Source of the DNA: Flavobacterium antarcticum DSM 19726
GTDB lineage: Bacteria > Bacteroidota > Bacteroidia > Flavobacteriales > Flavobacteriaceae
Assembly: GCF_000419685.1 (NCBI RefSeq)
Contig: NZ_ATTM01000002.1
Location: forward strand, 248,001-312,000
Length of the DNA: 64,000 nt
Reading direction: 5' to 3'
The position numbers and the translations under genes were made by a program. The notes below the pieces were generated by a model that saw nothing but the letters and a program-made list of their open reading frames with translations, was not told the origin of the DNA and made no database searches. Positions within the stretch are counted from its first letter, which is position 1, and each line of letters begins with the position of its first letter. Below are positions 8,600 through 17,490 of the stretch, one piece after another.

Positions 8600-8611
8600 T
8601 TTTATTAATCA

Positions 8612-10996
8612 ATGAATTTAAAGTCTAATTTTAAAGACAGTTTAGAGTACGTTTATGCGGTTGTTTCGCTAGTCGTCTTATTCTACTTAATGAGTATGAT
8701 CGAAATTTTCAACGATTTTGATGTACAAACATTTGCATATAAAATACTGAACGATTCGTTTACTGGTGTAGCGATTGGGCTACTTTTTTTTCCTGTTTAT
8801 TTCCTTTTTAAATTGATCAATAACCGACTTGGAATTAAATTTATCAATTTATTATTTTCAATTGTATTAGTCATTCAACTTGGTTTAATTGGCTACAGCC
8901 TTACCACTCACATCAATCTTGGAGCAGATCTTTTAGGATATTCCCTTGATGATATGTACACTACAGTCACCGCCTCATTAACTATTTCTTTGGCAACTTT
9001 TCTGCCCTTTTTTGTCGTTCTCCTTCTCTATTTTGGATTACGAAAATTGCTGAAAAAGTTTGGACCCAAAATAAATACAATAATTATTCTGGCAGTTTTC
9101 GTATTGTTTGCTGGATTGACGTTTATTTTTTCAGCTGCTGAAAAACCTGCTAATCAAAATAAATTACAGTTTCTACTGTCTGATATTGTTCGAGCTAAAA
9201 ATGACAAAGCCGCTTCTTCTTCTGCAAACGTTACTTTTAAACAAGAGTTTCCGTTACAGCGTTCCTCGGAAGAAACTCCAGATGTTTTGTCGCCGTTTTT
9301 TAACATTAAATCACAGCGACCGAATATCGTTTTTATCATTATTGAAGGATTGGGAAGCGACTTTACAGATGGTGGCGAATATGCCGGTTTCACTCCGTTC
9401 TTAGATTCGTTGACTACCAAATCACTTTACTGGAAAAATTTTGTCAGTAATGCAGGACGAACATTTGGTGCATTGCCTTCATTAATGGGATCGCTCCCTT
9501 TTGGTGAAAATGGTTTCATGGAATTAAACCCAATTCCAAAACACAATTCCTTAATCAGTATTTTAAAATCGAACGGTTATTCAACCAGTTATTATTGTGG
9601 CGATGAATCCACATTTGATCGAAAAAGTAATTTTTTAGAATACAACGGTATTGATAAAATCATCGATATTAATAAATTTGGTCCCGGATATGAAATGACA
9701 AAAGCCAATTCAGGTGGTTTTTCTTGGGGTTATCCAGATGCTGAAATTTACCGTAAAACATTGTCAGAGCTAAAAAATTCAAACCAATCTCGGTTAGACA
9801 TCATCATGACTTTGACCAACCACGAACCTTTTGATTTTCCGGCTAAAAAAGCCTACTTGGAAAAAGTAGAGCGGCAACTGAGTTCAAATCCAAACAAAAA
9901 GAAATGGAGCGAATACAAAGATATTTTTGCCTGTTTGCTTTACACGGATACTTCACTGAAAAATTTCATGAAAGAATATTCAAAACGAGCTGATTACGCA
10001 AATACTATTTTTATTATTACAGGCGATCACCGCTTAATTCCGGTACCGCAAAAAGACAACTTGTCGCGTTTTCATGTTCCTTTTTATATTTACAGTCCAT
10101 TATTAAAGAAAACGGCCATTTTTAAATCAATTTCGGCCCATACCAATGTTACACCCAGTTTAATTTCATTTTTAACAAATAGTTATAAATTAAATAAAAT
10201 TGAAAAAACAACCTGGATTGCTGATGGACTCGACACCGTTCGCGATTTTAGGAATAAGCATACGATTGCTTTAATGCGGTATAAAGGAAGTATAAATGAT
10301 TATATTTATAAAGAATATTTTTACTCCGATGGTACAGTTTCGAAAATTGACGAAAAGTTTAATTTAGAAGAATCCGGAGGTTCGATGAAAAGCACCATCA
10401 ACAGTTCGTTTAACGATTTTAAAAAATTAAATTCTTACGTAACGACAAAAGATAAGATTACAGATACGGCTACTAATTTCAACAAGCCTGCTTATGAATT
10501 TACAAAAGAAGAACTCGCGACCATAAAAAATTTAACGAAAGGCTTAGACCGTGACGAGATTTTCTTATTAGCACGAGAATTAGCGTTCAACAAACATAGG
10601 GCTAATGCCAAATTACTGTGCAACTACATCCTCAACGATCTTCCTAATTATGGAGATGTACGAACTTTAAAAGGACGCATATTAGCATGGGACGGCGATT
10701 ATAAAAATTCAGAAAAAGAATTACTAGAAGTGATAAACCGAACTCCCTTCTACGGCGATTCGTATCTTGCAATTATGGATATTTATTGGTGGTCGGGACA
10801 AGATAAAAAGGGTATCGCAATTGGTAAAAAAGGATTGGCTAATCAGATTGACAATCCTATTTTAGGTTTGAAATTAGCTGAAGCTTACAAAAGAAATAAC
10901 AATTCATCAGGTGCTAGAAAAATGATTGACAGTCTTTTAGTACTTTACCCCAATGAAAAAGAATACCTAAATTTTAAAAAATCTCTGAGAAAATGA
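8612..10996 (+). CDS. LTA-synthase-like sulfatase-family membrane protein with C-terminal TPRs
   Basis: 794 residues. Five N-terminal transmembrane helices (to about residue 180) precede an extracytoplasmic alkaline-phosphatase/sulfatase domain resembling lipoteichoic acid synthase and phosphoglycerol or phosphoethanolamine transferases: NIVFIIIEGLGSD (near 237), GRTFGALPSLMGSLPFG with the presumed nucleophile Thr near 283, LTNHEPFDFP, and GDHR near 471 for metal binding. From about residue 627 the protein adds TPR-like repeats (LARELAFNKHR, ILAWDGDYKNSEKE). That tail strongly resembles the N-terminus of the next protein. The likely job is decorating a surface polysaccharide or lipid head with a phospho-substituent. 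The gene overlaps the next by 4 bp (ATGA). Confidence 0.85.
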   Translation: MNLKSNFKDSLEYVYAVVSLVVLFYLMSMIEIFNDFDVQTFAYKILNDSFTGVAIGLLFFPVYFLFKLINNRLGIKFINLLFSIVLVIQLGLIGYSLTTHINLGADLLGYSLDDMYTTVTASLTISLATFLPFFVVLLLYFGLRKLLKKFGPKINTIIILAVFVLFAGLTFIFSAAEKPANQNKLQFLLSDIVRAKNDKAASSSANVTFKQEFPLQRSSEETPDVLSPFFNIKSQRPNIVFIIIEGLGSDFTDGGEYAGFTPFLDSLTTKSLYWKNFVSNAGRTFGALPSLMGSLPFGENGFMELNPIPKHNSLISILKSNGYSTSYYCGDESTFDRKSNFLEYNGIDKIIDINKFGPGYEMTKANSGGFSWGYPDAEIYRKTLSELKNSNQSRLDIIMTLTNHEPFDFPAKKAYLEKVERQLSSNPNKKKWSEYKDIFACLLYTDTSLKNFMKEYSKRADYANTIFIITGDHRLIPVPQKDNLSRFHVPFYIYSPLLKKTAIFKSISAHTNVTPSLISFLTNSYKLNKIEKTTWIADGLDTVRDFRNKHTIALMRYKGSINDYIYKEYFYSDGTVSKIDEKFNLEESGGSMKSTINSSFNDFKKLNSYVTTKDKITDTATNFNKPAYEFTKEELATIKNLTKGLDRDEIFLLARELAFNKHRANAKLLCNYILNDLPNYGDVRTLKGRILAWDGDYKNSEKELLEVINRTPFYGDSYLAIMDIYWWSGQDKKGIAIGKKGLANQIDNPILGLKLAEAYKRNNNSSGARKMIDSLLVLYPNEKEYLNFKKSLRK

Positions 10997-12258
10997 TTTT
11001 AAAGATAAATATAAAACTAGTCGTTATTTTAGCCTTATTAGGTGCTTTTCAAATGAAAGCACAAGATAGCGCATACAATGGTGATCCAGATGTTTCGTTT
11101 GAAACCGCACGTAAATTAGCATTCAACGAACAAAGAACACAAGCCCAGGATACTTTGCGGAATATTTTAACTAAATACCCAGATTACCATGAAATTCGAT
11201 CTTTTTTAGCTACCACTTATTCTTGGGATGGTGATTATAAAAGAGCTCGAAAGGAATTTACTACTATTTTTGAAAAAAATTCAGATAGTAAAGAAACATG
11301 GATTGCTGCAATTAAAAACGAATTGTGGGCCGATTTACCTTATGCGGCTTTACGAATGACTTCAAAAGCGCTTGCAATTTTCCCCGAAGATCCTGAAATC
11401 TTATTTTTAAAAGCGAGTGCCGAGGAAAACAGTAGCGATCCTCAAGAAGCTCTAAATACGATTCAAATGATCATTGACAAAAATCCAGAAGATTTAAAAG
11501 CGCGTGATTATAAAAAAAGTTTAGAAAGTGTACTAAGAAAGAATACCGTTGGAATCAGTGCTTCCATAGATTTATATTCATCTGTTTTTGATCCCATGCA
11601 GTATTATACTTTAAAATACAGCAGACAAACAAAATACGGAAGTATTACACCAAAAGTCAACTTAAACAGACGTTTTAACGAAGTTGGCGCCCAATTTGAA
11701 GTCGATATGTATCCAAAAATTTGGAAAGGTTTGTATGCTTATGTAAATTTTGGTGTATCTAATTCTTTTCTGTTTCCAGATTACAGATATGGTGCTGAAT
11801 TATACCAGTCATTGCCTAAAAGCTTTGAAATTTCAGCAGGTTTTAGAACTTTAAAATATTCCTCTACGACCAATATTTATACCGGTTCTGTCGGTTGGTA
11901 TTATGGAAATAGTTATTGGTCGTTGCGTCCATATTTTACGCCTAGCGAAACGGGAACAAGTGGTTCTGCCACATTAACGTATCGGAAATACCGAAGTGAT
12001 GCTGATAATTATTTCGGAATTTCATTCGGAATGGGACTTTCTCCGGAATTCAATCAATATGCCTTTAATGCAAACGATGATCCTGTTGTGAACCTCGAAT
12101 CTCAAAAGTTGAATGTGAGTTATAATTTTACAACTGGAAATAAACGAAACGCTTGGGGTGTTCAAGCCGGAATTTCACACCAAGAAATTATTTTTGATCA
12201 AGGAAATTTCTTCTGGATTTATTCTTTGGCTGTGTCTTGGGATATGAAATTTAGATAA
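10993..12258 (+). CDS. YaiO-family outer-membrane beta-barrel protein with N-terminal TPRs
   Basis: 421 residues: signal peptide (about 1-23, ending FQMKAQ), TPR-like helical repeats (about 35-180: ARKLAFNEQRTQAQ, TYSWDGDYKRARKEF), then an amphipathic beta-strand-rich domain (about 190-421) of the YaiO type, ending in aromatic-rich strands. The TPR-plus-barrel architecture parallels PgaA and BcsC, the outer-membrane exporters of synthase-dependent exopolysaccharides. The barrel is small and could be a porin or an anchor. Overlap with the sulfatase gene implies coupled translation. I infer periplasmic TPRs gripping the polysaccharide or the sulfatase. Confidence 0.85.
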   Translation: MILKINIKLVVILALLGAFQMKAQDSAYNGDPDVSFETARKLAFNEQRTQAQDTLRNILTKYPDYHEIRSFLATTYSWDGDYKRARKEFTTIFEKNSDSKETWIAAIKNELWADLPYAALRMTSKALAIFPEDPEILFLKASAEENSSDPQEALNTIQMIIDKNPEDLKARDYKKSLESVLRKNTVGISASIDLYSSVFDPMQYYTLKYSRQTKYGSITPKVNLNRRFNEVGAQFEVDMYPKIWKGLYAYVNFGVSNSFLFPDYRYGAELYQSLPKSFEISAGFRTLKYSSTTNIYTGSVGWYYGNSYWSLRPYFTPSETGTSGSATLTYRKYRSDADNYFGISFGMGLSPEFNQYAFNANDDPVVNLESQKLNVSYNFTTGNKRNAWGVQAGISHQEIIFDQGNFFWIYSLAVSWDMKFR

Positions 12259-12340
12259 GCTTCTTGTACATAATTATTAAATGGAATTTGCGTAAAGTAA
12301 TAAATTGATATACAAATTGCAGTGCTTAAAAATATAGAAT

Positions 12341-14566
12341 ATGCGTAAAATCAGGTTGTATTTTCTTTTCTTGTTTTTAATGACTTTTAATTTGATTTCT
12401 ATGGCACAAGCAACATTATCAATTCAAAATTTGCCAGATAAAGAAAATGTAATTTTTATAAACAGTGAACGCTCAAATGCTGCTGCAGTAATTTTAAAAA
12501 CATATTTAGATCAAAGTTGGAAGTCTCCGTTCTCAATTAAACGCTACTATAAAAATAATTTTGATGAAAAAGTGTCATCAATTCATCTTGTAATTGAAAA
12601 TTCAAAAGATAAAAATAGTTTTAGCATTAACAGCGATGAAAATACCATTTATTTAATCGCACCCAATGAAAAACTACTAAGTTATACAGTGTATACTTTT
12701 CTAGAAAATATAGGCTTTAGAAAATTTACAGCAAAGGAAGTATTGATTCCAACTTTAAGCGAAATTACTTTCCCAAAAAATTCGGAAACAATTCACCTAC
12801 CTTCTTTTGAATACCGTGTGCTCTATTATCCGGATGCATTTGATCAAGATTTTAGAGACTGGCATAAACTAGATTGGCACCGCGACGATTTTAGCGTTTG
12901 GGGACATTCATTCGATAAACTTTTACCTGCAAAAGAATTTTTCAAAACCAACCCGGAATATTTTGCTTGGTACGAAGGCGAACGAAGATCTGAATCACTT
13001 TGCATGACCAATAAAAAGGTGCTAAGAAACGTAATTAAAAAGATAGCTACCATCATTTCAGAACATCCAAACACCACTTTTATCTCAGTAAGTCAAAACG
13101 ATGAAGCTGTTTTTTGTGAATGTGATCATTGTACCCGCTTAAATGTAAAGCACGGTGGACCTTCTGGCTCGTTGTATTATTTCTTAAATAAAGTGGCAAA
13201 ACATTTTCCAAAACAAAAAATCACCACTTTGGCATATCAACATACCTTTCGGCCGCCTACACATTTAAAAATTCAAACTAATATTTACACGCTACTTTGT
13301 CCAATTGATTTAAATAGAGGTAAATCCATTTTAGACGAAGATTCAAATAGTTCGTTTTTGCAAATAGTAGACGGTTGGAACAAAGCAACCAATAATTTGT
13401 ACGTGTGGGATTACACCGTTCAATTTTCAAACTACCTCTCGCCATTTCCAAACTTCCATACCTTTTCGGACAATTATACATTCTTTCAAAAAAACAATGT
13501 AAAAGGGATTTTTGCTCAAGGATATGCTGATGTTCCCGGAGATTTGTCTGAATTACGGCAATACCTTCTAGCTAAATTATTGTGGAATTCTGACATAGAT
13601 ATTGAAGCAACTACGGATGATTTCTTGAATGGATTTTACGGACCTGCAGCTCCATTCGTAAAGAATTATTTGAATAAATTGACAGAAAACCAAAAACGAT
13701 CCGATCGAAAATTAGACATTTATTCAGGACCAATTCAGGAGCGAACGACGTTTCTGACACCAAAAGCAATGCATGAATACGATCAAATAATTGCTCAAGC
13801 CGAAGAAGCAGTAAAAGAAAATCCGTCCCTTTTTTCGAGAGTTAACAAAATCCGACTGGCTTTAGAATACGTTTATTTCGAGCAATCAAAATTTTATGGT
13901 TTTGAGAGAAATGGTATGTTCGCTACTAATAAAGAAGGCGTTAAAGTAATTCAATCCAGCTTAACAGAACGAGTCGTACAATTTGCAAACACCTGCAATA
14001 AATTGGGTATTTATGAATTGAGTGAAGAAGGAATTGCCCCAAATAAATACCTATCGAACTGGCTTGAAATTACAAAAAATACGGCAACACATCTCGGCGA
14101 AAAGTTGACCGTTAACTTTCGTTCGGAGCCTGCCATTGAATATGCAGCAAAGGGAACTAAATCACTCGTAGACGGAATTAGGGGACATACAGACTACAAC
14201 ATCAACTGGGTCGGTTGGTACGGCATAAATCCACAGATAGAACTGGAGACGAACGAAATTAACTTTAATCAAATTGTACTTCATTTTTTAAACAGTCAGC
14301 GGAACTGGATTTTTTTACCAAAAAAAATTGAAGTGTTTGGCTTTAAAAATGAAGAATGGCATTTAATAACTGAGAAAAAATTACTAGATTTAGAAGAAAA
14401 TTATACAGTAGAGTCAAAGAGGATTGTCGTCTCCAGTTCCGAATTTTCTAATTTCGAAAAAATAAAAATTGCAGTAGAAAATCAAAAGCAATTGCCACTT
14501 TGGCGGAAGCGAAAGAACAAAAAGCCAATGGTCATGCTGGACGAAATTGAACTTTATAACAAATAA
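12341..14566 (+). CDS. Secreted DUF4838 protein, probable glycan hydrolase or binder
   Basis: 741 residues with a signal peptide (about 1-22, ending MAQ). The central part matches the DUF4838 family, related to GH20/GH67-like alpha-glycosidase folds: DWHRDDFSVWGHSFDKLLP, ISVSQNDEAVFCECDHC (two close Cys pairs near residue 260, likely a metal or disulfide site), and a TIM-barrel-like NIYTLLCPIDLNRG. The last about 120 residues (INWVGWYGINPQIEL) look like an F5/8 type C-like carbohydrate-binding domain. By position it may trim or modify the polysaccharide during export, as PgaB does in the PNAG system. Separated by 82 bp from yaiO and 8 bp from the second receiver gene. Confidence 0.78.
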   Translation: MRKIRLYFLFLFLMTFNLISMAQATLSIQNLPDKENVIFINSERSNAAAVILKTYLDQSWKSPFSIKRYYKNNFDEKVSSIHLVIENSKDKNSFSINSDENTIYLIAPNEKLLSYTVYTFLENIGFRKFTAKEVLIPTLSEITFPKNSETIHLPSFEYRVLYYPDAFDQDFRDWHKLDWHRDDFSVWGHSFDKLLPAKEFFKTNPEYFAWYEGERRSESLCMTNKKVLRNVIKKIATIISEHPNTTFISVSQNDEAVFCECDHCTRLNVKHGGPSGSLYYFLNKVAKHFPKQKITTLAYQHTFRPPTHLKIQTNIYTLLCPIDLNRGKSILDEDSNSSFLQIVDGWNKATNNLYVWDYTVQFSNYLSPFPNFHTFSDNYTFFQKNNVKGIFAQGYADVPGDLSELRQYLLAKLLWNSDIDIEATTDDFLNGFYGPAAPFVKNYLNKLTENQKRSDRKLDIYSGPIQERTTFLTPKAMHEYDQIIAQAEEAVKENPSLFSRVNKIRLALEYVYFEQSKFYGFERNGMFATNKEGVKVIQSSLTERVVQFANTCNKLGIYELSEEGIAPNKYLSNWLEITKNTATHLGEKLTVNFRSEPAIEYAAKGTKSLVDGIRGHTDYNINWVGWYGINPQIELETNEINFNQIVLHFLNSQRNWIFLPKKIEVFGFKNEEWHLITEKKLLDLEENYTVESKRIVVSSSEFSNFEKIKIAVENQKQLPLWRKRKNKKPMVMLDEIELYNK

Positions 14567-14574
14567 ATCAAAAG

Positions 14575-14946
14575 ATGAATAGTCCTAAAAAAATCTTGAT
14601 TATTGAAGATGATGAGTTGAAGCTTAAAATCTTACAATTTATTTTAAAGAAAGAACAGTACGAATTTCAAATTGCTACAGATGGTGCAACCGGTATCGTC
14701 CAAATTACACAGTATAAACCCGATTTGGTCATCACCGATATAATGCTTCCCATAAATTCCGGCTTAGAGATTGTCACCCTTTTAAAGAATGACTTTCCTC
14801 AAATACCCGTGATCGTTCTTTCCGCTTTGGGAGATGAAGAACAAACAATTATTGAAGCATTCGAACTTGGTGCTGATGATTTTATTGCCAAGCCTTTCAA
14901 TCCCATCGAATTGATACTCCGTGTTAAACGACTCATCGACAAGTAA
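14575..14946 (+). CDS. Stand-alone response regulator receiver protein
   Basis: A 123-residue receiver domain without output domain: acidic pocket EDD (11-13), phospho-acceptor Asp55 in LVITDIMLP, Ser in VVLSALG and Lys in FIAKPFNP. It closes the cluster opened by a similar 122-residue receiver at 5666. Both begin MNS-KKI and share SGLE and KPxxPxELxLRxKRL, so they look like paralogues. It begins 8 bp after the DUF4838 gene, consistent with cotranscription. With no DNA-binding domain it likely modulates a protein partner. Confidence 0.9.
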   Translation: MNSPKKILIIEDDELKLKILQFILKKEQYEFQIATDGATGIVQITQYKPDLVITDIMLPINSGLEIVTLLKNDFPQIPVIVLSALGDEEQTIIEAFELGADDFIAKPFNPIELILRVKRLIDK

Positions 14947-14988
14947 TTATTTTCAATAATTTGTTAAAATATTTAAATTCTAAAAGTG

Positions 14989-14996
14989 TACCTTTG
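14989..14996 (+). promoter_or_regulatory. Bacteroidetes -7 element TACCTTTG
   Basis: Perfect TAnnTTTG match 14 bp before the helicase ATG at 15011. The nearest TTG upstream (14961-14963) is 25 bp away, slightly beyond the usual -33 spacing. Confidence 0.5.
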
Positions 14997-15010
14997 CCCA
15001 AAAATAGCGA

Positions 15011-16360
15011 ATGACAACTTTTGAACAATTTAATCTTCCCAAATCAGTACAAAAAGCAATTGATGAATTAGGATTTACGATTCCAACGCCAATTCAGGAA
15101 AAATCCTTTGCAACAATTATGTCTGGTCGCGATATGATGGGAATTGCTCAAACAGGAACGGGTAAAACTTTTGCCTATCTCCTACCTCTTTTAAAATTAT
15201 ACCGATTTACTCCTACCAATACTCCGAAAATTGTAATTCTTGTGCCAACGCGTGAACTTGTAGTTCAAGTTGTGGCTGAAGTGGAAAAATTGACCAAATA
15301 CATGTCGGTTAAAACATTAGGAATCTTTGGTGGTGTTAACATCAATACACAGAAAAAGGCGGTCAACGAAGGAATTGATATTTTAGTCGGAACGCCAGGT
15401 CGTGTAATGGATTTAGCGTTGGACAGTGTCATTCGTTTTGAGGAAGCTCAAAAGTTAGTGATTGACGAATTTGACGAAATGTTGAATTTGGGATTCAGAA
15501 CGCAGTTGACTTCTATCTTAGCAATGATGGATCGTAAACGTCAGAACATTTTATTTTCCGCAACCATGACGGATGAAGTGGATGCTATTTTGGAAGATTA
15601 TTTTGATTATCCAGAAGAAGTTACCCTTGCCGCTTCAGGAACTCCTTTAGAAAACATTGACCAGAAATCGTATGATGTGGTCAATTTCAATACTAAAATT
15701 AATTTACTAAAGCACTTATTAGAAACAGATGAAACCATGCAAAGGGTTTTGGTTTTTGTGAACAATAAGAAGATTGCTGATATGTTGCACGAACGCATCG
15801 AACCTCATTTTGAAGATCAGTTTGGTGTGATTCACTCGAATAAATCGCAAAATTACCGTCTGACAACGATGGCAAATTTTCAAAATAACGAATTACGAGG
15901 AATTATCACGACCGATATTATGGCCCGTGGTCTGGACATCTCCAATATTTCCCACGTGATCAACTTTGAAATGCCTGAACTTCCTGAGTTGTACATGCAC
16001 AGAATTGGTCGAACAGGTCGTGCCGATGCAAAGGGAACAGCTTTGAGTTTTGTAACACAACGTGAACAAGATTTTAAAGCAGAAGCAGAACTTTTAATGA
16101 ATTATGAGGTGCCGGTTCTTCCATTTCCAGAAACTGTAGAAGTATCAAGTTTGTTAATTGGTCCTGAAAAAGACAAACAGCCGATTAAATTTCTAATGAA
16201 AAAAGCGAAATTAGATGGCGACGGAGCGTTTCATGATAAAGCAAAGAAAAACAAGAAAGTCAACTTAGGTGGTCCTTCAAAAACCAAGAAGAAAACACAC
16301 GGTTCTGTAAACCGAAATATGCTTAAAACACAAGCAAAGAAAAGAAAAGACAAGAAGTAA
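15011..16360 (+). CDS. DEAD-box family ATP-dependent RNA helicase with DEFD motif II
   Basis: 449 residues: Q-motif (FEQFNLPKSVQKAIDELGF), motif I AQTGTGKT (46-53), Ia PTRELVVQV, GG, TPGR, motif II DEFD (152-155), motif III SAT, motif V ARGLDIS, motif VI HRIGRTGR. The lysine-rich tail (from about 395) probably binds RNA. The family remodels rRNA or mRNA structure in the cytoplasm. The usual third residue of motif II is Ala; Phe here is unusual, but the acidic residues needed for Mg-ATP are intact, so activity is expected. Monocistronic, with its own -7 element and a strong terminator. Confidence 0.92.
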   Translation: MTTFEQFNLPKSVQKAIDELGFTIPTPIQEKSFATIMSGRDMMGIAQTGTGKTFAYLLPLLKLYRFTPTNTPKIVILVPTRELVVQVVAEVEKLTKYMSVKTLGIFGGVNINTQKKAVNEGIDILVGTPGRVMDLALDSVIRFEEAQKLVIDEFDEMLNLGFRTQLTSILAMMDRKRQNILFSATMTDEVDAILEDYFDYPEEVTLAASGTPLENIDQKSYDVVNFNTKINLLKHLLETDETMQRVLVFVNNKKIADMLHERIEPHFEDQFGVIHSNKSQNYRLTTMANFQNNELRGIITTDIMARGLDISNISHVINFEMPELPELYMHRIGRTGRADAKGTALSFVTQREQDFKAEAELLMNYEVPVLPFPETVEVSSLLIGPEKDKQPIKFLMKKAKLDGDGAFHDKAKKNKKVNLGGPSKTKKKTHGSVNRNMLKTQAKKRKDKK

Positions 16361-16380
16361 TTACTTTTCACATCCTATAA

Positions 16381-16424
16381 AAAATGCCTCCATAAGTAAG
16401 TTACTTTTGGAGGCATTTTAATTT
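16381..16424. terminator. Bidirectional terminator between helicase and purC
   Basis: AAAATGCCTCCA (16381-16392) pairs perfectly with TGGAGGCATTTT (16408-16419), followed by TAATTT. It sits between converging genes. Confidence 0.8.
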
Positions 16425-16439
16425 ATAATACTTTAATTA

Positions 16440-17399
16440 TTATTTAAAATAGTTTTCAATATAAGACAATACATTTTTTTCAATCCGATTATTGATATCA
16501 GAAATAGCTGCTTTTACAAATTCTTGTCCTGCAATTTTTTCATACAATTCAATATAGCGTTCAGAAACAGAAGCGACATATTCTTCCGTCATATTTGGAA
16601 TTTGCTGACCTTCTTTTCCTTGAAAATTATTTGCAATCAACCACTGACGTACAAATTCTTTCGACAATTGTTTTTGCTCTTCGTCGTTGTCTTGTCGTTC
16701 TTGATATCCTTCTGCATAAAAATAACGCGAAGAATCTGGCGTGTGAATTTCATCAATCAATACAATTTTTCCGTCTTTGGTTTTACCAAATTCATATTTT
16801 GTATCTACTAAAATCAATCCACTTGCCTTTGCAATTGCTGTTCCTCTTTGAAATAAACTTTGGGTATAATGTTCTAGAACGATGTAATCTTCTTCAGAAA
16901 CAATTCCTTTTGAGATAATATCTTCACGAGAAATATCTTCGTCGTGCGAACCATTATCGGCTTTTGTGGAAGGGGTGATAATAGGCTCAGGAAGCAAATC
17001 ATTTTCTTTTAAACCTTCCGCCAATTCAACACCACAAAGCATTCTTTTTCCCAACGCATATTCTCTTGCAGCATGACCGGCAAGATAACCACGAATGACC
17101 ATTTCAACTTTGAAAGGTTCGCATAAATGACCTACAGCAACATTGGGATCTGGTGTCGCGATTAACCAATTTGGAACCACATCTTTAGTCAAATCCATCA
17201 TTTTAGTGGCAATTTGATTCAGAATTTGTCCTTTGTAGGGAATTCCTTTAGGCAAAATGACATCAAAAGCAGAAAGTCGGTCTGTGGCAATCATCACCAA
17301 CAATTCGTCGTTGATATTGTAAACATCGCGCACTTTTCCGTGGTATGCGTTTTTTTGTTTTGGAAAATTAAAATTAGTTGCAGTTATAGTAGCCTTCAT
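16440..17399 (-). CDS. purC: Phosphoribosylaminoimidazole-succinocarboxamide synthase
   Basis: SAICAR synthetase joins aspartate to CAIR in purine synthesis, using ATP; cytoplasmic. Recognisable motifs are [13 protein letters not shown] at the N-terminus, [35 protein letters not shown] and [29 protein letters not shown] in pieces, and DKQFVRxWL-like near the end. The ATG at 17399 (319 residues) is chosen over an in-frame ATG 57 bp further upstream. Homology starts at [10 protein letters not shown], and a perfect -7 element (17435-17442) puts the transcription start inside the longer version. The gene is followed by a terminator. Confidence 0.96.
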   Translation of the reverse strand: MKATITATNFNFPKQKNAYHGKVRDVYNINDELLVMIATDRLSAFDVILPKGIPYKGQILNQIATKMMDLTKDVVPNWLIATPDPNVAVGHLCEPFKVEMVIRGYLAGHAAREYALGKRMLCGVELAEGLKENDLLPEPIITPSTKADNGSHDEDISREDIISKGIVSEEDYIVLEHYTQSLFQRGTAIAKASGLILVDTKYEFGKTKDGKIVLIDEIHTPDSSRYFYAEGYQERQDNDEEQKQLSKEFVRQWLIANNFQGKEGQQIPNMTEEYVASVSERYIELYEKIAGQEFVKAAISDINNRIEKNVLSYIENYFK

Positions 17400-17434
17400 T
17401 GTCGTTGTGTTGTTGTGTTGTTCTTTTATGGTTG

Positions 17435-17442
17435 CAAATTTA
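17435..17442 (-). promoter_or_regulatory. Bacteroidetes -7 element TAAATTTG for purC
   Basis: On the minus strand this reads TAAATTTG, a perfect TAnnTTTG, 35 bp before the chosen purC ATG. It supports the shorter purC start. Confidence 0.5.
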
Positions 17443-17444
17443 AT

Positions 17445-17480
17445 TAAAAAAGACACCTTTGTAAAGTGTCTTTTTAATTA
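17445..17480 (-). terminator. Terminator after phoH
   Basis: AAAAAGACAC and GTGTCTTTTT form a stem of about 10 bp with a short loop. On the minus strand the stem is followed by a T-run, 11 bp past the phoH stop. Confidence 0.65.
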
Positions 17481-17490
17481 TTGTGAAATA

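Noticed and set aside
17400..17456. Longer N-terminus for PurC starting at 17456
   Set aside because: The -7 element at 17435-17442 would place the transcription start inside it, and homology begins at the ATG at 17399.
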